The notes under the pieces are model-generated. The model saw nothing but the letters and a program-made list of their open reading frames with translations. It had not been told where the DNA came from and did no database searches. Positions 17,558 through 26,887 of a stretch of 64,000 bases of DNA are shown here, piece after piece. Origin of the DNA: Paulinella micropora (lineage: Eukaryota > Cercozoa > Imbricatea > Euglyphida); NCBI GenBank assembly GCA_009731375.1, contig BJOX01000101.1:971705-1035704 (forward strand). Reading direction: 5' to 3'. Made by a program: the position numbers and the translations under genes. The number at the start of each line of letters is the position of its first letter. Position 1 is the stretch's first letter.

Positions 17558-19507
17558 TTACCAAGTCGCTGTTGCTGTTTTCTGTGCTGCAATCACTCCT
17601 ATTTTTGTATCAAAGGCTATTCCAATACCATCAAAAGAAGCTGGATTGGATGAACCGCTTACTTCAATAGTTGATGAAAATTTTTTATTTCCTGCTATTG
17701 TTTGGTCTCCTGTTAGTTTAACAACCGAAGTATCAAGAACAGAAACATCCACACCATCAACAAGATTCACATTTGTTATACTCTGGCTTCCCATATTTAA
17801 TCCGCCATTCGCTGTTATCGCCCCACTCGCCGTTAATGTGGTTGTTGATACTCCCGCACTTGCGGTAATTACCTTTGAAGCCTTAACCTCTCCATTGTTA
17901 ATCCTGAATAATTCGTTTGTCCCTCCATAGTAAAATATATGACTATCAGTTGAAGCATTAACATTATAAACCAAAGTTTGACTAGCAATACCAAATCCAA
18001 AAAACGCAGTTGTTGATAGTGTCCCTCCGTCCCATAAGACTAATTTATTATTGGCGAGTGCTTTTCTATCTATGAAAACACTTTTGCCTGCTCCTACTAC
18101 CACATTGTCGGTTGTTGTTAATGTTGTTGTTGTTATTCCCGCATTTGCTTTGATTTCACTGCTAAATGTTTTGACTCCTGCTATAGTTTGGTCTCCTGTT
18201 AGTTTAACGACTGCGGTATCAAGAGCAGAAACATCAATACCATCAACATTGCCTACATTTGTAATCGCAAATCCTCCCATATTTAGTGCGCCCGTCATAG
18301 CCGTTGTGCCGTCCTTTGCCAGTTTCGTATCAGTATATGCTTTTGTTGAAGCATCGCCGTCATAGAATGGGGCTGGAAGTCCGCTGATTGCGGTCGTGCT
18401 GTTAAAATTTAAAACATTGCTCGTCCATGTTATTCCACCCCCTGTTGTTGGAGCAAGAAGTATGGAAGAACCAACAATGCTTAGTGGATATCCCGTTGCT
18501 CCACCTACCTCCGACGAATAAATAGAACCCATATTATTGTTGTAATTGAAGAATAACTTACCCGTGTTTAATGGATTTGAATCTTTTACACCCAAATAAG
18601 TAGTAAATATTTTATTCCCTGTTATGGTTTGGTCTCCTGTTAGTTTAACCACAGAAGTGTCAAGAGCAGAAACATCAATACCATCAACATTACCGACATT
18701 TGCTACATTAAAACCTCCCATATTCAAATCTCCAAACATCATAGCGAGACCATCCAATCTAAGAAAAGGTGAGTTTGTATTTCTCCATTGTCCGGTGCTA
18801 TAAATGAGCAGTTGGTTATCGGCGGGTGTGCCCGTTATTAGCACATCGCTGTGTGTATTAATTGAATCATCCGCGGACACTTTATCATTATTGTCTTCGT
18901 GCTCTGATATCCAAGTATCAACATCTTTCGTATTTAGTAAATTAACTCCTGTTATATTCAAATTACCGCCGATACTAATGTTGCCGAATTCATCAACATT
19001 TATCGGAAATGTTTTATTTACCCAGTTGATTGAGTTATATGTTAGATAACTATTCATAGCAATTGGCGCTGTAATGACTACATCTGTGAGTGTATCAATT
19101 GAGCCAATGGTTGTATTTCTCCATTTACCATCTACATCATTATATGTTAAGTATTGTCCAACCACTGGTGCGGATATGTTTGTATCTATGAGATTGTATA
19201 GACTGGTTTGGTGCGGATTAGAAGTATTGCTTCTGTGTTGAGTTGAGGCTTTGACTTCGTCGTTGTCCCTTACTCGTTGCTCTGTATAGTATAAATTTTT
19301 TCCTTCTTTTATGTCTGTTGTTGATTTGGTTGATAACCTTGTATCAAATCGTCCGTCAGTATAATAAAGATTTACGGGGTCGGCGTCTTCTGGCACTCTG
19401 TCTGTGTTTAAGCCTACTATGTTGGTATTGGTTAAGTCAAGGTTGGCTATGTCCAGACTATCAACAGCCAACTCATTAAGGCCTAAGAGAGACTTATATT
19501 GCGACAT
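17558..19507 (-). CDS. phage-like fibre shaft protein
   Basis: 649 aa. The N-terminus (NTDRVPEDADPVNLYYTDGR, then LYYTEQRVRDN) is the tail-fibre repeat seen in phage fibres. Three copies of VVKLTGDQTI and three of a VGNVDGIDVSALDT-type unit follow, a beta-helical shaft pattern. The next gene starts only 60 bases on and continues the same repeats (LTGDQTITGIKTF). The gap reads YYVELYSGDTLIITAS-like in one frame, so the two frames may once have been a single fibre of about 1200 aa broken by stops. Either way, about 3.7 kb of the element is devoted to one fibre. Confidence 0.75.
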   Translation of the reverse strand: MSQYKSLLGLNELAVDSLDIANLDLTNTNIVGLNTDRVPEDADPVNLYYTDGRFDTRLSTKSTTDIKEGKNLYYTEQRVRDNDEVKASTQHRSNTSNPHQTSLYNLIDTNISAPVVGQYLTYNDVDGKWRNTTIGSIDTLTDVVITAPIAMNSYLTYNSINWVNKTFPINVDEFGNISIGGNLNITGVNLLNTKDVDTWISEHEDNNDKVSADDSINTHSDVLITGTPADNQLLIYSTGQWRNTNSPFLRLDGLAMMFGDLNMGGFNVANVGNVDGIDVSALDTSVVKLTGDQTITGNKIFTTYLGVKDSNPLNTGKLFFNYNNNMGSIYSSEVGGATGYPLSIVGSSILLAPTTGGGITWTSNVLNFNSTTAISGLPAPFYDGDASTKAYTDTKLAKDGTTAMTGALNMGGFAITNVGNVDGIDVSALDTAVVKLTGDQTIAGVKTFSSEIKANAGITTTTLTTTDNVVVGAGKSVFIDRKALANNKLVLWDGGTLSTTAFFGFGIASQTLVYNVNASTDSHIFYYGGTNELFRINNGEVKASKVITASAGVSTTTLTASGAITANGGLNMGSQSITNVNLVDGVDVSVLDTSVVKLTGDQTIAGNKKFSSTIEVSGSSNPASFDGIGIAFDTKIGVIAAQKTATATW

Positions 19508-19565
19508 ATTATATTAATAAATAATTAATTTGTAAATACTAAAAATATATTAATCTTAGTATAGA

Positions 19566-20093
19566 ATGCCGTCTGCTGAAGCGAGTCGCAAGAATTGGGG
19601 TAAGGCTGTGGAAAGTATTAAGAGCAAAAAGCAACAAAAGATTGAAATAGCAAAAGAGAAATTAGCAAAGTGTAGAAATGCTTATGTAGGTGATGATGAA
19701 GAGATGGAGGAAAAGATAAACCGCATGGCTGAAATGGGTGTTGCTAGTGATATCATTAACGGAAAAGACCAAGATGATACACCAGAAGAAAGTAGTGAGA
19801 GCGATGAAGAATGTGATTTTACCGACATTATCGCTGAAAAGATGGCTAAGATGAAAATTAAAAGAGCGAAGGTAGAAACTAAGAGAACAAAGAAAAAGAC
19901 TATTAAGAAAACTGAGCCTGAGCCTGAGCCTGATGATAGTGAAAGCGAAAGTGAAGAAAGTGAAGAAGAACCTGTAAAGAAAAGTAAGGGTAAAAAGTCA
20001 AGCAGTGTAAGTGTAAAAGTATATAATCAATCTTCTGGTGGTGCTAAGAAAGAAAAAAATAATGATATTGAAAAATGTTTCTTAAAATTTTGA
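19566..20093 (+). CDS. highly charged Lys/Glu-rich protein
   Basis: 175 aa. It has a basic N-terminal helix (NWGKAVESIKSKKQQKIEIA), an acidic centre (DDTPEESSESDEECD), a Lys-rich stretch, an EPEPEPDD/SESESEESEEE run and a basic tail. It has no known domain and is probably disordered. The start follows GTATAGA. It lies upstream of the integrase in the same orientation and could be a chaperone-like or DNA-associated partner, but nothing proves it. Confidence 0.55.
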   Translation: MPSAEASRKNWGKAVESIKSKKQQKIEIAKEKLAKCRNAYVGDDEEMEEKINRMAEMGVASDIINGKDQDDTPEESSESDEECDFTDIIAEKMAKMKIKRAKVETKRTKKKTIKKTEPEPEPDDSESESEESEEEPVKKSKGKKSSSVSVKVYNQSSGGAKKEKNNDIEKCFLKF

Positions 20094-20107
20094 TAATATA
20101 GGATCTT

Positions 20108-20130
20108 TGTTTTTGACCACTTCAAAAACA
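20108..20130 (+). promoter_or_regulatory. TGTTTTTGA palindrome before the integrase
   Basis: Arms TGTTTTTGA (20108-20116) and TCAAAAACA (20122-20130) are a perfect 9-bp inverted repeat with a 5-base centre. The integrase ATG is at 20136. It is the type example of the motif found at several gene starts here. Confidence 0.65.
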
Positions 20131-20135
20131 AAAAC

Positions 20136-21131
20136 ATGGACAATAAGCACACAAATCAGCAACAAGAAACTCCTGAGCAAACGGAGCGAAAAGAAAAACT
20201 TGAAGAAGCGGGCGAGATACATTACCAATCAAAGCCAACTAAATTATGGAATACAATAACCTCTCCAGAAGCGAAACCATTAAGCCAAGTTTTTATTGAT
20301 TTAATGGATATGTCAAAGGTGGCTACCAAAAAAGGAAATGCTAATTATAATTTTGGTTTGGTTGCTATTGATGTTTATAGCCGTCGTGGATGGGTAGAGC
20401 CAGTAAAAAATAAAACGACTGGATATGTATTGGAAGGATTGAAAAAAATATTTACTAAAGAAGTGCCAGAAAGAATTACTTCAGACAACGGCGGTGAATT
20501 TAAGGGACAAGTCGCTGAATACTTCAGACAAAATAATATTGAACATAGAACAGCACAAGTAGGCGACCACAGAACAATGGGGATAGTGGATAGATTTATT
20601 AGAACGATAAGAAATGAATTGAATTTAATATGGGAGTATAATGAAAATTTTGCTTGGGTGCCGATTATTCACGAAGTTGTTGATGCTTATAATAAAACAT
20701 TTCATACTACAATACGATCAGTGCCTAATATTGATGTTTATGATGGTACTGAAAAGAATACTCAAGAAATATACAGAAATACTTTAATTAATGAATTTCC
20801 AAAAGGAACAAGAGTAAGAAAAGAACTAGAAAGGACTATTTTTTTAAAGGGCGACAAGCAATTCAGTAAGACTATATTTAAAGTCAAAGGCCGTAAAGGC
20901 TTCAAGGTTATTCTATCCGAAGAAGACTTAGTCAGACCTAGTGAATTATTAAAAACTCATATTGATGAGCACCCCGAAGAGGAAGAACCTAAGGAGCAGT
21001 TAGCGGATAAAGTTAAAGAGATAACAAAGGAAAAGAAAAATTCTAATTTATTAAAATCATTAGAGATTAAACCAGAGAACATACGGAGTAGTGCTAGAAT
21101 AAAAAAGAAAAAAGAAATGTTGGATTTGTAA
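20136..21131 (+). CDS. INT: RVE (retrovirus-type) integrase
   Basis: 331 aa. The DDE core runs from VFIDLMDM (D55) through SDNGGEF (D117) to GIVDRFIRTIRNEL (D152). The spacing fits the family, but the third acid is Asp instead of the usual Glu. A C-terminal beta-barrel-like part follows (KGTRVRKELER...FKVKGRKGFKVILSEEDLVRPSELL), then a Lys-rich tail. No N-terminal zinc-binding HHCC is visible. It would insert the element, producing the 6-bp duplication seen. The 20108-20130 palindrome precedes it. Confidence 0.9.
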   Translation: MDNKHTNQQQETPEQTERKEKLEEAGEIHYQSKPTKLWNTITSPEAKPLSQVFIDLMDMSKVATKKGNANYNFGLVAIDVYSRRGWVEPVKNKTTGYVLEGLKKIFTKEVPERITSDNGGEFKGQVAEYFRQNNIEHRTAQVGDHRTMGIVDRFIRTIRNELNLIWEYNENFAWVPIIHEVVDAYNKTFHTTIRSVPNIDVYDGTEKNTQEIYRNTLINEFPKGTRVRKELERTIFLKGDKQFSKTIFKVKGRKGFKVILSEEDLVRPSELLKTHIDEHPEEEEPKEQLADKVKEITKEKKNSNLLKSLEIKPENIRSSARIKKKKEMLDL

Positions 21132-21164
21132 TATTTTTAATTATTTTTGGCTTGAATGTATTTC

Positions 21165-21647
21165 TTATGGTTTTGTGGTTGTCTCGTGAATTTCTTTCCC
21201 ATTTATCCTTATAGTTGAACCACATTCACATTTTATTTTTTCTATAGTTAAATCATTGCTTGATACGTGAATTCCTTTCATTCTTAATTCGTGATAGATT
21301 GATTGAAGATGTCTTGTTTGATATCCTCTGGTTGTTTCATAACCACATTCACATATCCATTTTTGCTTCATCCATTCCTTATTCCATTCATTTTTATATT
21401 GTTGTTTATTTTGCTTAACTCGTTCATCATTGTATTCCTTCCAGACTTCGTGTTTTGGTTTTATGTTTTCTTCATAAAACTTGTTTGCTTCCTCTAGTGC
21501 TTGTTCTTTATTTCTTTTCCCGTTAATGCAAAAGTTTTTTACTTTGATTTTGTTTTCTTGTCCCCATCTTACAACAACCCTTGGAGATACAACATTATCC
21601 AAAACATACACACCTCCTTTATTAATCTTTTGTGGAATGTCGTTCAT
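21165..21647 (-). CDS. AP2-like DNA-binding protein with two CxC zinc-finger motifs
   Basis: About 160 aa from MNDIPQK. The AP2-like part (VVVRWGQENKIKVKNFCING then KEQALEEANKFYEENIKP) aligns with the left-end gene at 1788. Downstream are CECGYETTRGYQTRHLQSIYH, a C-x-C...H...H finger, and a second CECGS motif. ATG at 21647 follows ATATAGA and is preferred to the in-frame 21668 start. It points inward from the right TIR as the left copy does from the left TIR, so the element ends carry a mirrored pair of regulators. The integrase and this gene converge. Confidence 0.65.
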   Translation of the reverse strand: MNDIPQKINKGGVYVLDNVVSPRVVVRWGQENKIKVKNFCINGKRNKEQALEEANKFYEENIKPKHEVWKEYNDERVKQNKQQYKNEWNKEWMKQKWICECGYETTRGYQTRHLQSIYHELRMKGIHVSSNDLTIEKIKCECGSTIRINGKEIHETTTKP

Positions 21648-21704
21648 TCTATATTTGTTATAAATCAATATCCTTAAATAGAATTAAATTTATAACACAT
21701 TTAT

Positions 21705-22187
21705 ACTAAGGCTTATTTGCTTATAATTGCTTTCTGTATTGTTTGTTTGCAAAATGAAGAGGAGAGCCGTTGGAATCATTTTGATTTCAACGGAGGTATG
21801 TATTGAAAATAAAAAGGAAAAAGAAACTGATTTCACACTTTCTAATTTCACGGGGATTACCTATTTCCCCAACACAAGAAAACAAAAAACACGATTTTCT
21901 GTTTTTCTGTGAGGTGCGAAAAAATGAAAACACAAAAAACGCAATTTTCTGTGAGGTGCGAAAAAATGTAAAAATTAGTTTCTTGAATTATTGTGATGTC
22001 TTGAAGATGTCTTGAAGAATGTATTGAAATAATAAACTATGAATAGGAAGAGAGATTTTGATGAAATTGTGAATGAGTGTTTTTTTTGTGAAAAATACTA
22101 CTTTCAATAGGAAGGCCGTTGGAGCCGTTTTGATTTCTCTGGAGGTATGTATTGAAAAAGCGTGCCCAAGTGGCACCCTATACTACT
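21705..22187 (-). repeat. right terminal inverted repeat
   Basis: Reverse-complement match of 1261-1739, ending CCCTATACTACT at 22187. A few substitutions and short indels separate the copies, for example in the poly-A/T stretches, so the insertion is not brand new or the repeats are no longer homogenised. Confidence 0.93.
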
Positions 22188-22240
22188 TGTTGTTGTTGTT
22201 GCTGCTGCTGCTGTTGTTGTTGTTGTTATCATTCTTCTTC
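22188..22240. repeat. (TTG)n/(CTG)n microsatellite, right insertion flank
   Basis: Continuation of the triplet tract that lies left of 1261, beginning with the duplicated TGTTGT. Confidence 0.85.
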
Positions 22241-22735
22241 AGCAACACCAGTACTAGTCCTTCTTGTTCTCTTCTCAGCAGCCGCTGCTTTTACGTTTTC
22301 TCTGTCTCCTAGTTCTTTCTCTTGATAAATTAGAGCCTCCAGCCGACCAGACTGATCATTCTGCATTGCTCTCTGTATCATGAAACTTGCATTGCTTACT
22401 GTTTGGAGCGTGTTATCGACTAAGTCTCCCTCTCTCTATCTCTCTTTCTACATTCTCTTTCTTTCTTTCTCCTCGCATTGATAAATTTCTGTGTGTTTTG
22501 TACAAAATAGTGATCAAAAGTTATGTACTTGCTAAGTTTATTAAAATATGCATATAAATGCTTTCCACACCAGTATATAAATGACTATACATTCCTTACC
22601 CACCCCCCCCTTCCCGGGGGGAGGGGGGGCGTGTGATGAACGGGACGGAGTCGTAGACTGAGATCAGAAGATAGAGAGAGATTGGAGTCGTATGTATGTG
22701 TGTATGCACATGTATTTATGTGTATATTTTGCACT
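22241..22735. other. unassigned DNA, CT-rich, no gene seen
   Basis: CT-rich and AT-rich sequence with a C7-TTCC-G6 inverted run at about 22602-22628. I see no gene. The base composition changes to GC-rich from about 22750, which marks the approximate left edge of the giant-virus-like block. Confidence 0.5.
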
Positions 22736-23152
22736 ACGTATGCTTGTCTTGCCTTTGCACTCTTCAATCTCATCGACGCGCCCATCAGCTACAAGATAAA
22801 GATGAAGAGCGACTTTGGTGATTCCGTCGACTCGCTCCCTACCTTCTTCAAGTACCTGAATTTGCTACAGGAGAGGAGGCTGGATCTCGCTACCGTCTCG
22901 CAGCCCGAGCGCAGGAGGGCACCGCCTGGTTATACACCACGACCTGCCTGTGCATCCTCTGCTACGCTGGCCACGCCTACGGAGTCGACTGGGCCAGGGA
23001 GCTACTGTTTGATAGCAAGAGCGAGAATGGCCCGGCCGCTAACAGACCTCGCCGTCATCGGAGTACACGCCTCGAACACTCACTACGAGTGGCTGGCCTT
23101 GCACAAGAAAGTCTAGGCCCCCTCTCCGGACACGACTTTAATAATTAGACTA
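22736..23152 (+). pseudogene. GC-rich coding remnant, unknown
   Basis: A frame with viral-block codon use reads FALFNLIDAPISYKIKMKSD and FFKYLNLLQERRLDL. After a one-base shift near 22900 it continues in another frame as GTAWLYTTTCLCILCYAGHA and GVDWARELLFDS, ending at 23152. It resembles no family I know. The composition and shift resemble the other broken genes of this block. Confidence 0.3.
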
Positions 23153-23224
23153 GTGACGCAAAGCAGTCATTAAAAAGGTGTTCCTGTGGTCCGTTCGTGT
23201 GTGTCAGTCTACTCTTCCGGTGCC

Positions 23225-23690
23225 GGCCTTGAGACACCGAGAGACCCCCTACCCGCCTGGATTCCGGGGGTGGGTACTTTTTACCCCTCCCCCAAAAGTT
23301 GTCGATAAATTTATCGTTTTTTTTTCTCAATCACTGGTTCAGTGACAAATTTGTTGAAGGCCAAGTAATTTTACCGCAAAAGGCCTGAGACACGGAGACA
23401 ACACCCACCCACCAGGATTCCGGGGGGTGGGTACTTTTTTACCCCTACCCCCAAAAGTTATGGATAAATTTGTCGTTTTCTTGTATCAATCACTGATTCA
23501 GCGACAAATTTGTTGAGAACTAAGGCATTTTAACGCAAAAGGCCTGAGACACGGAGACACCCCCCACCCACCAGGATTCCGGGGGGTGTTTACTTTTTTA
23601 TCACTCCCCAAAAGTTGTGGATAAATTTGTAGTCTTTTTGTCTCAATCACAGGTTCAGCGACAAATTTGGCAGCCCGTCTCAAACTATAG
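23225..23690. repeat. tandem repeat, three units of about 157-159 bp
   Basis: Units start at about 23225, 23382 and 23541 with GGCCTGAGACAC(G/C)GAGA. Each contains GGATTCCGGGGG, TACTTTTTTACCCCT, CCCAAAAGTT, ATAAATTTGTCG and CAGCGACAAATTTG. The third unit is truncated after about 145 bp. It contains no plausible gene and may be satellite-like DNA or a viral regulatory/origin repeat. Confidence 0.85.
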
Positions 23691-23795
23691 GCCCCGAGAC
23701 GTCAGATACACTTTTTTTAATTTTTCAAAAAAATTTAAAAAAAATAAAAGATAAAAGAGGGTGAGGGGGGGGGGTGTGGGGTTTCCTGAACAGTG

Positions 23796-23926
23796 NNNNN
23801 NNNNNNNNNNNNNNNNNNNNNNNNNNNNNNNNNNNNNNNNNNNNNNNNNNNNNNNNNNNNNNNNNNNNNNNNNNNNNNNNNNNNNNNNNNNNNNNNNNNN
23901 NNNNNNNNNNNNNNNNNNNNNNNNNN
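23796..23926. other. assembly gap next to a poly-G tract
   Basis: 131 N, followed by a run of more than 30 G (23929-23962) and preceded by a GGGGGGGGG-rich stretch. Frames reported across it are meaningless. Confidence 0.95.
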
Positions 23927-23928
23927 AA

Positions 23929-23963
<35 letters not shown>

Positions 23964-24269
23964 GGTTTCCAGTCGGCGGCCGCAGGGACAAAAAGGCAGT
24001 AGTAGAGGACAAAAAGGCAGTAGCAGGGCCGACAGGATAAGGGTGACGTGGCACGAGCCTCTGCTGGTTTCGTCGTCGACCAGGCCAGAACCATCGAGTC
24101 TTCGACCGAGGGAAGTGGGTAGCAGCCGGAACGAACACTTTGCCATTTTGCACCCGCCGCTGTGTACATTTTCCCGGAAACTTACCGCGACGCAAAACAT
24201 GAAGAAATTTTCGTCTGTCAGTGTTTTTGAATTTTCTTGCGCTGTGTGTTATGTGCAGACTGTCCGACG

Positions 24270-26887
24270 ATGCCTAAGACATCTCAAAAGACTAAGAAGG
24301 GGAAGGACGAGGACGACGGCGAGGAAGAGAAGAAGATCGCTTTCTCCCTGCAGCAGCGCGTGAACGTGGAACGGCTGCAGCACATCCTTACGCTGGCGCG
24401 CCTGCCAGTGGACGAGGCTGCGAAAGTGAGCGATATCATCGGTTTTTACAAGAAGAGCCACGGGAGCGCAAAGATCGACTACACGGAGAGCAGGGGCTGT
24501 GAGGGGACGAGGCTCTGGGGGAAGTGCGCGATCGGTCTGGCGAAGAAGTGGATCTGTCACATGGTGGCAGGCGAGTACTACGAATGGCTCGATGTTAAGA
24601 ACGCGGCCTGTACTCTGCTCGTGCAGGCCATGGCCAAGAACGGGATCGAGGTGCCTGCACTCGCTGCGCGCTGCGGAACCAGGCGGCAGGGAAGCAATGA
24701 TCGAGGAGCTATGTACGGAGCTCAAGTGGGCGCACGACGATGTAGGGAAGAAGCGCGGCAAGGAAGCGTTCCTGGCTGTCATCAACGGGAAAAAAAGTGA
24801 CTGGCAACCCCGATCTAGAGTGCGACCTCATGAAAGAATGGCAGAAGCAATGGAAGAGCGTGGTGTCTCTTTTCGTGATGCTGGATGAATACGGCCCGAT
24901 GTGGCAGGCGGTGCAACAACGGAAGGAGAAGTCCAACAAGGAAGCTACCATCTTTTCGTACGTCTGGCAGAGCCTGGAGCGCAAGATTATGGAAAAGGTG
25001 GTTGAGTTCTTCCACTCTCTCAGGGACCGCACCGGCAAGAACAGGCTGTACAACGTGGGCGTGTGGAAACACGACGAGATCGGCGTCGAGAGGGTGTGGG
25101 GCGAAGGCAAGATCATGACGGACGAGATGATCCAACAAGTGCGAGAGCACGTCAGAACGACAACTGTTTACGAAGTGTCCTTCCATTGGGATGTCGGGAC
25201 GCCGACAGACGAAGACTGGGACCTGTACTACGGCGAGCAGCACTTGCACAAGCTGTCCAGCAACGACGAGAAGTGCAGGCATGACCTTGTTAAGCATGCT
25301 AGGCGTTCCAGGGACATTCGCTTCGACGGACGGGTACTTGGCCCCCACGCGAGAATAGAGGAAGTCTTCTGCTTTGTGGGCGAGGCGGAGGAATACATGG
25401 ATCGTATCCTGATTGACGCCGATTACTACCACAACGTCAACAAGGACAAGCTCCTCAAGTGGTTCGTCGGTACTAGCCACCGCTTCTTTCCAGTCAAGCG
25501 CCCGTCGGAGATGCGGACTGACTGGATCAGCTTCAGGAACTGCACCTTCAACTCGCGCACTCTGGCCATCCGCACCTGGGAACAGCTGCGTGAGGACGGG
25601 GAGGCTGCTCCGTTTACTGACAATTTCTACGACAGTCGAGGTAGACACGGAGAAGATGATCAAGGCCATGTGCTTCGACGACGACATGACTCCCGACGGG
25701 CGAGACCTGCTTGGATTCCAGTTGAGCAAGCCTATGTACGAAATCTTCGAAACGTTGCTTGGCAGGCTCCAATTCCCGCTCAGGGAACGAGATAACTGGC
25801 AGGTGCTTCCTTTCATGTTGGGCGACGGGGGCACAGGGAAGGAACAGCCTGCAGTCGATGAAGCCCTCTGGCAAGGTAGCCTCGATCAGCAAGAACACCG
25901 AGAAGGGGTTCGGGTTGTCTTCGCTGTACGACAAGGAGTTTGTCGTGATACCAGACCTGCCACTCGACTTTGCGAGCACGATTGATCAGGCCACAATGCA
26001 AAGCATGGTGTCGGCGAGCTGGTCAATGTGCCAGCCAAGAACAAGACCGCCAAGCACGGTGAACTGGAAACCGCCTATTATCGTGGGCGCTAACTACATG
26101 TTCAACTACAAGGACTGCCAAGGCCAGTGGAAACGTCGGGTGGCTTTGTTTCTGTTTAACAATCTCGTGAAAAAGGCGGACCACGGCCTTGGGAATCACA
26201 TTATCATGAACGAAATGCCCTACATCCTGGCGCGCTGCGTCGCCAGGTACAAGCGCGCAGTGGAAGAGCACCCGCGCGCAGACTTTTGGACGGACATTGC
26301 GCCAGAGGAGCTGCGACAGAATCAGAAATTCGTGGAGAGCAGGATGAAGATGCTGGCGCGTTTTCTAAATGAGGGCAGCAAGGACTACGGCGTTGTGTTC
26401 GAGAAGAACCATTTTACGAGCTGGCAAGACTTTGCGAACGCAGTCAAAAAGTACCTAAAGGACGACTGCAAGCTGCACACCGTGACTGCGGACGATCTGG
26501 GAGATACTGCGCTGCGCAGGTCCGAGTACGAAGTCCATCGGGCACAGACGACCCGCGGGCATGGCCAAGAAAGACACCCGCGTAAATTACTGCGAGTTTT
26601 GTCCTCGGTCAACCAAGGAACTCGGGCATGTATGCGACGTGTCGTGCGAGCCCAACATGTGTGGTTATGCCCGCGAATGTGGTCATACGAACGCTCCGCG
26701 TGGCAAGAAGCACGGGATCGTGAATATGCGCTTGCTTTCGCGCAGAGCCTATGACCGGGCGATGATCGGGTCGACGGAAGAGGAGGAAGAAGAGGAAACT
26801 TACAGGGACACAGGGGAGGCGAGCGAGGAAGTATGTGTGTGCCACATGGTGCAGACTGGCATGGTTCCTGACAAAAAGCAGCAATAA
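24270..26887 (+). pseudogene. D5-like primase-helicase (SF3) with several frameshifts
   Basis: NCLDV replication protein, broken into at least five frames. The N-terminal part has GEYYEWLDVKNAACTLLVQA, the element usually written Y-x-D-x-D-x-x-N-x-H-P in viral primases. The middle runs from 24797 to 25620 and includes DYYHNVNKDKLLKWFVGTSH. The helicase has GDGGTGK at about 25825, then a shifted frame with KGFGLSSLYDKEFVVIPDLP and VGANYMFNYKDCQGQWKRRV. A cysteine-rich C-terminus (YCEFCPRS...CEPNMCG) follows from 26561. An extra base directly after the Walker A lysine puts the next residues out of frame. Shifts also occur near 24670, 24795, 25620 and 26540. Total length, about 870 aa, is normal. 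Confidence 0.75.

Larger units (their letters stand above)
1261..22187. mobile_element. Polinton/Maverick-type (Polinton-like virus) element, complete
   Basis: A 20.9-kb AT-rich element bounded by inverted repeats of about 480 bp that start 5'-AGTAGTATAGGG, with the 6-bp sequence TGTTGT on both sides. A 6-bp target duplication and 5'-AG termini are typical of Polintons. The gene set is also diagnostic: protein-primed PolB, RVE integrase, major capsid and penton proteins, packaging ATPase and an adenain/Ulp1-like protease. Left-hand replication genes point right, virion genes from 7460 to 19507 point left (one small + ORF is embedded), and the integrase points right. Frameshifts in the ATPase, protease region, spike and fibre genes suggest the copy is no longer intact, unless they are assembly errors. 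It could be called Maverick, Polinton or PLV; a capsid-coding Polinton fits best. Confidence 0.95.

Noticed and set aside
1261-22187. Evidence that the Polinton depends on the neighbouring giant virus (virophage-like promoter sharing)
   Set aside because: The promoter motif of the viral block (AAATCTCGAATCT) and those of the Polinton (TGTTTTTGA palindrome, TATAG-ATG) differ; adjacency alone is not evidence.
23225-23690. The 158-bp repeats as LTRs or a CRISPR array
   Set aside because: Units are directly adjacent with no spacers, no TG..CA ends and no associated genes.
23685-24363. Frames of 70-200 aa across the N gap
   Set aside because: Most residues are X and the rest is poly-Gly or poly-Pro from the G tract.
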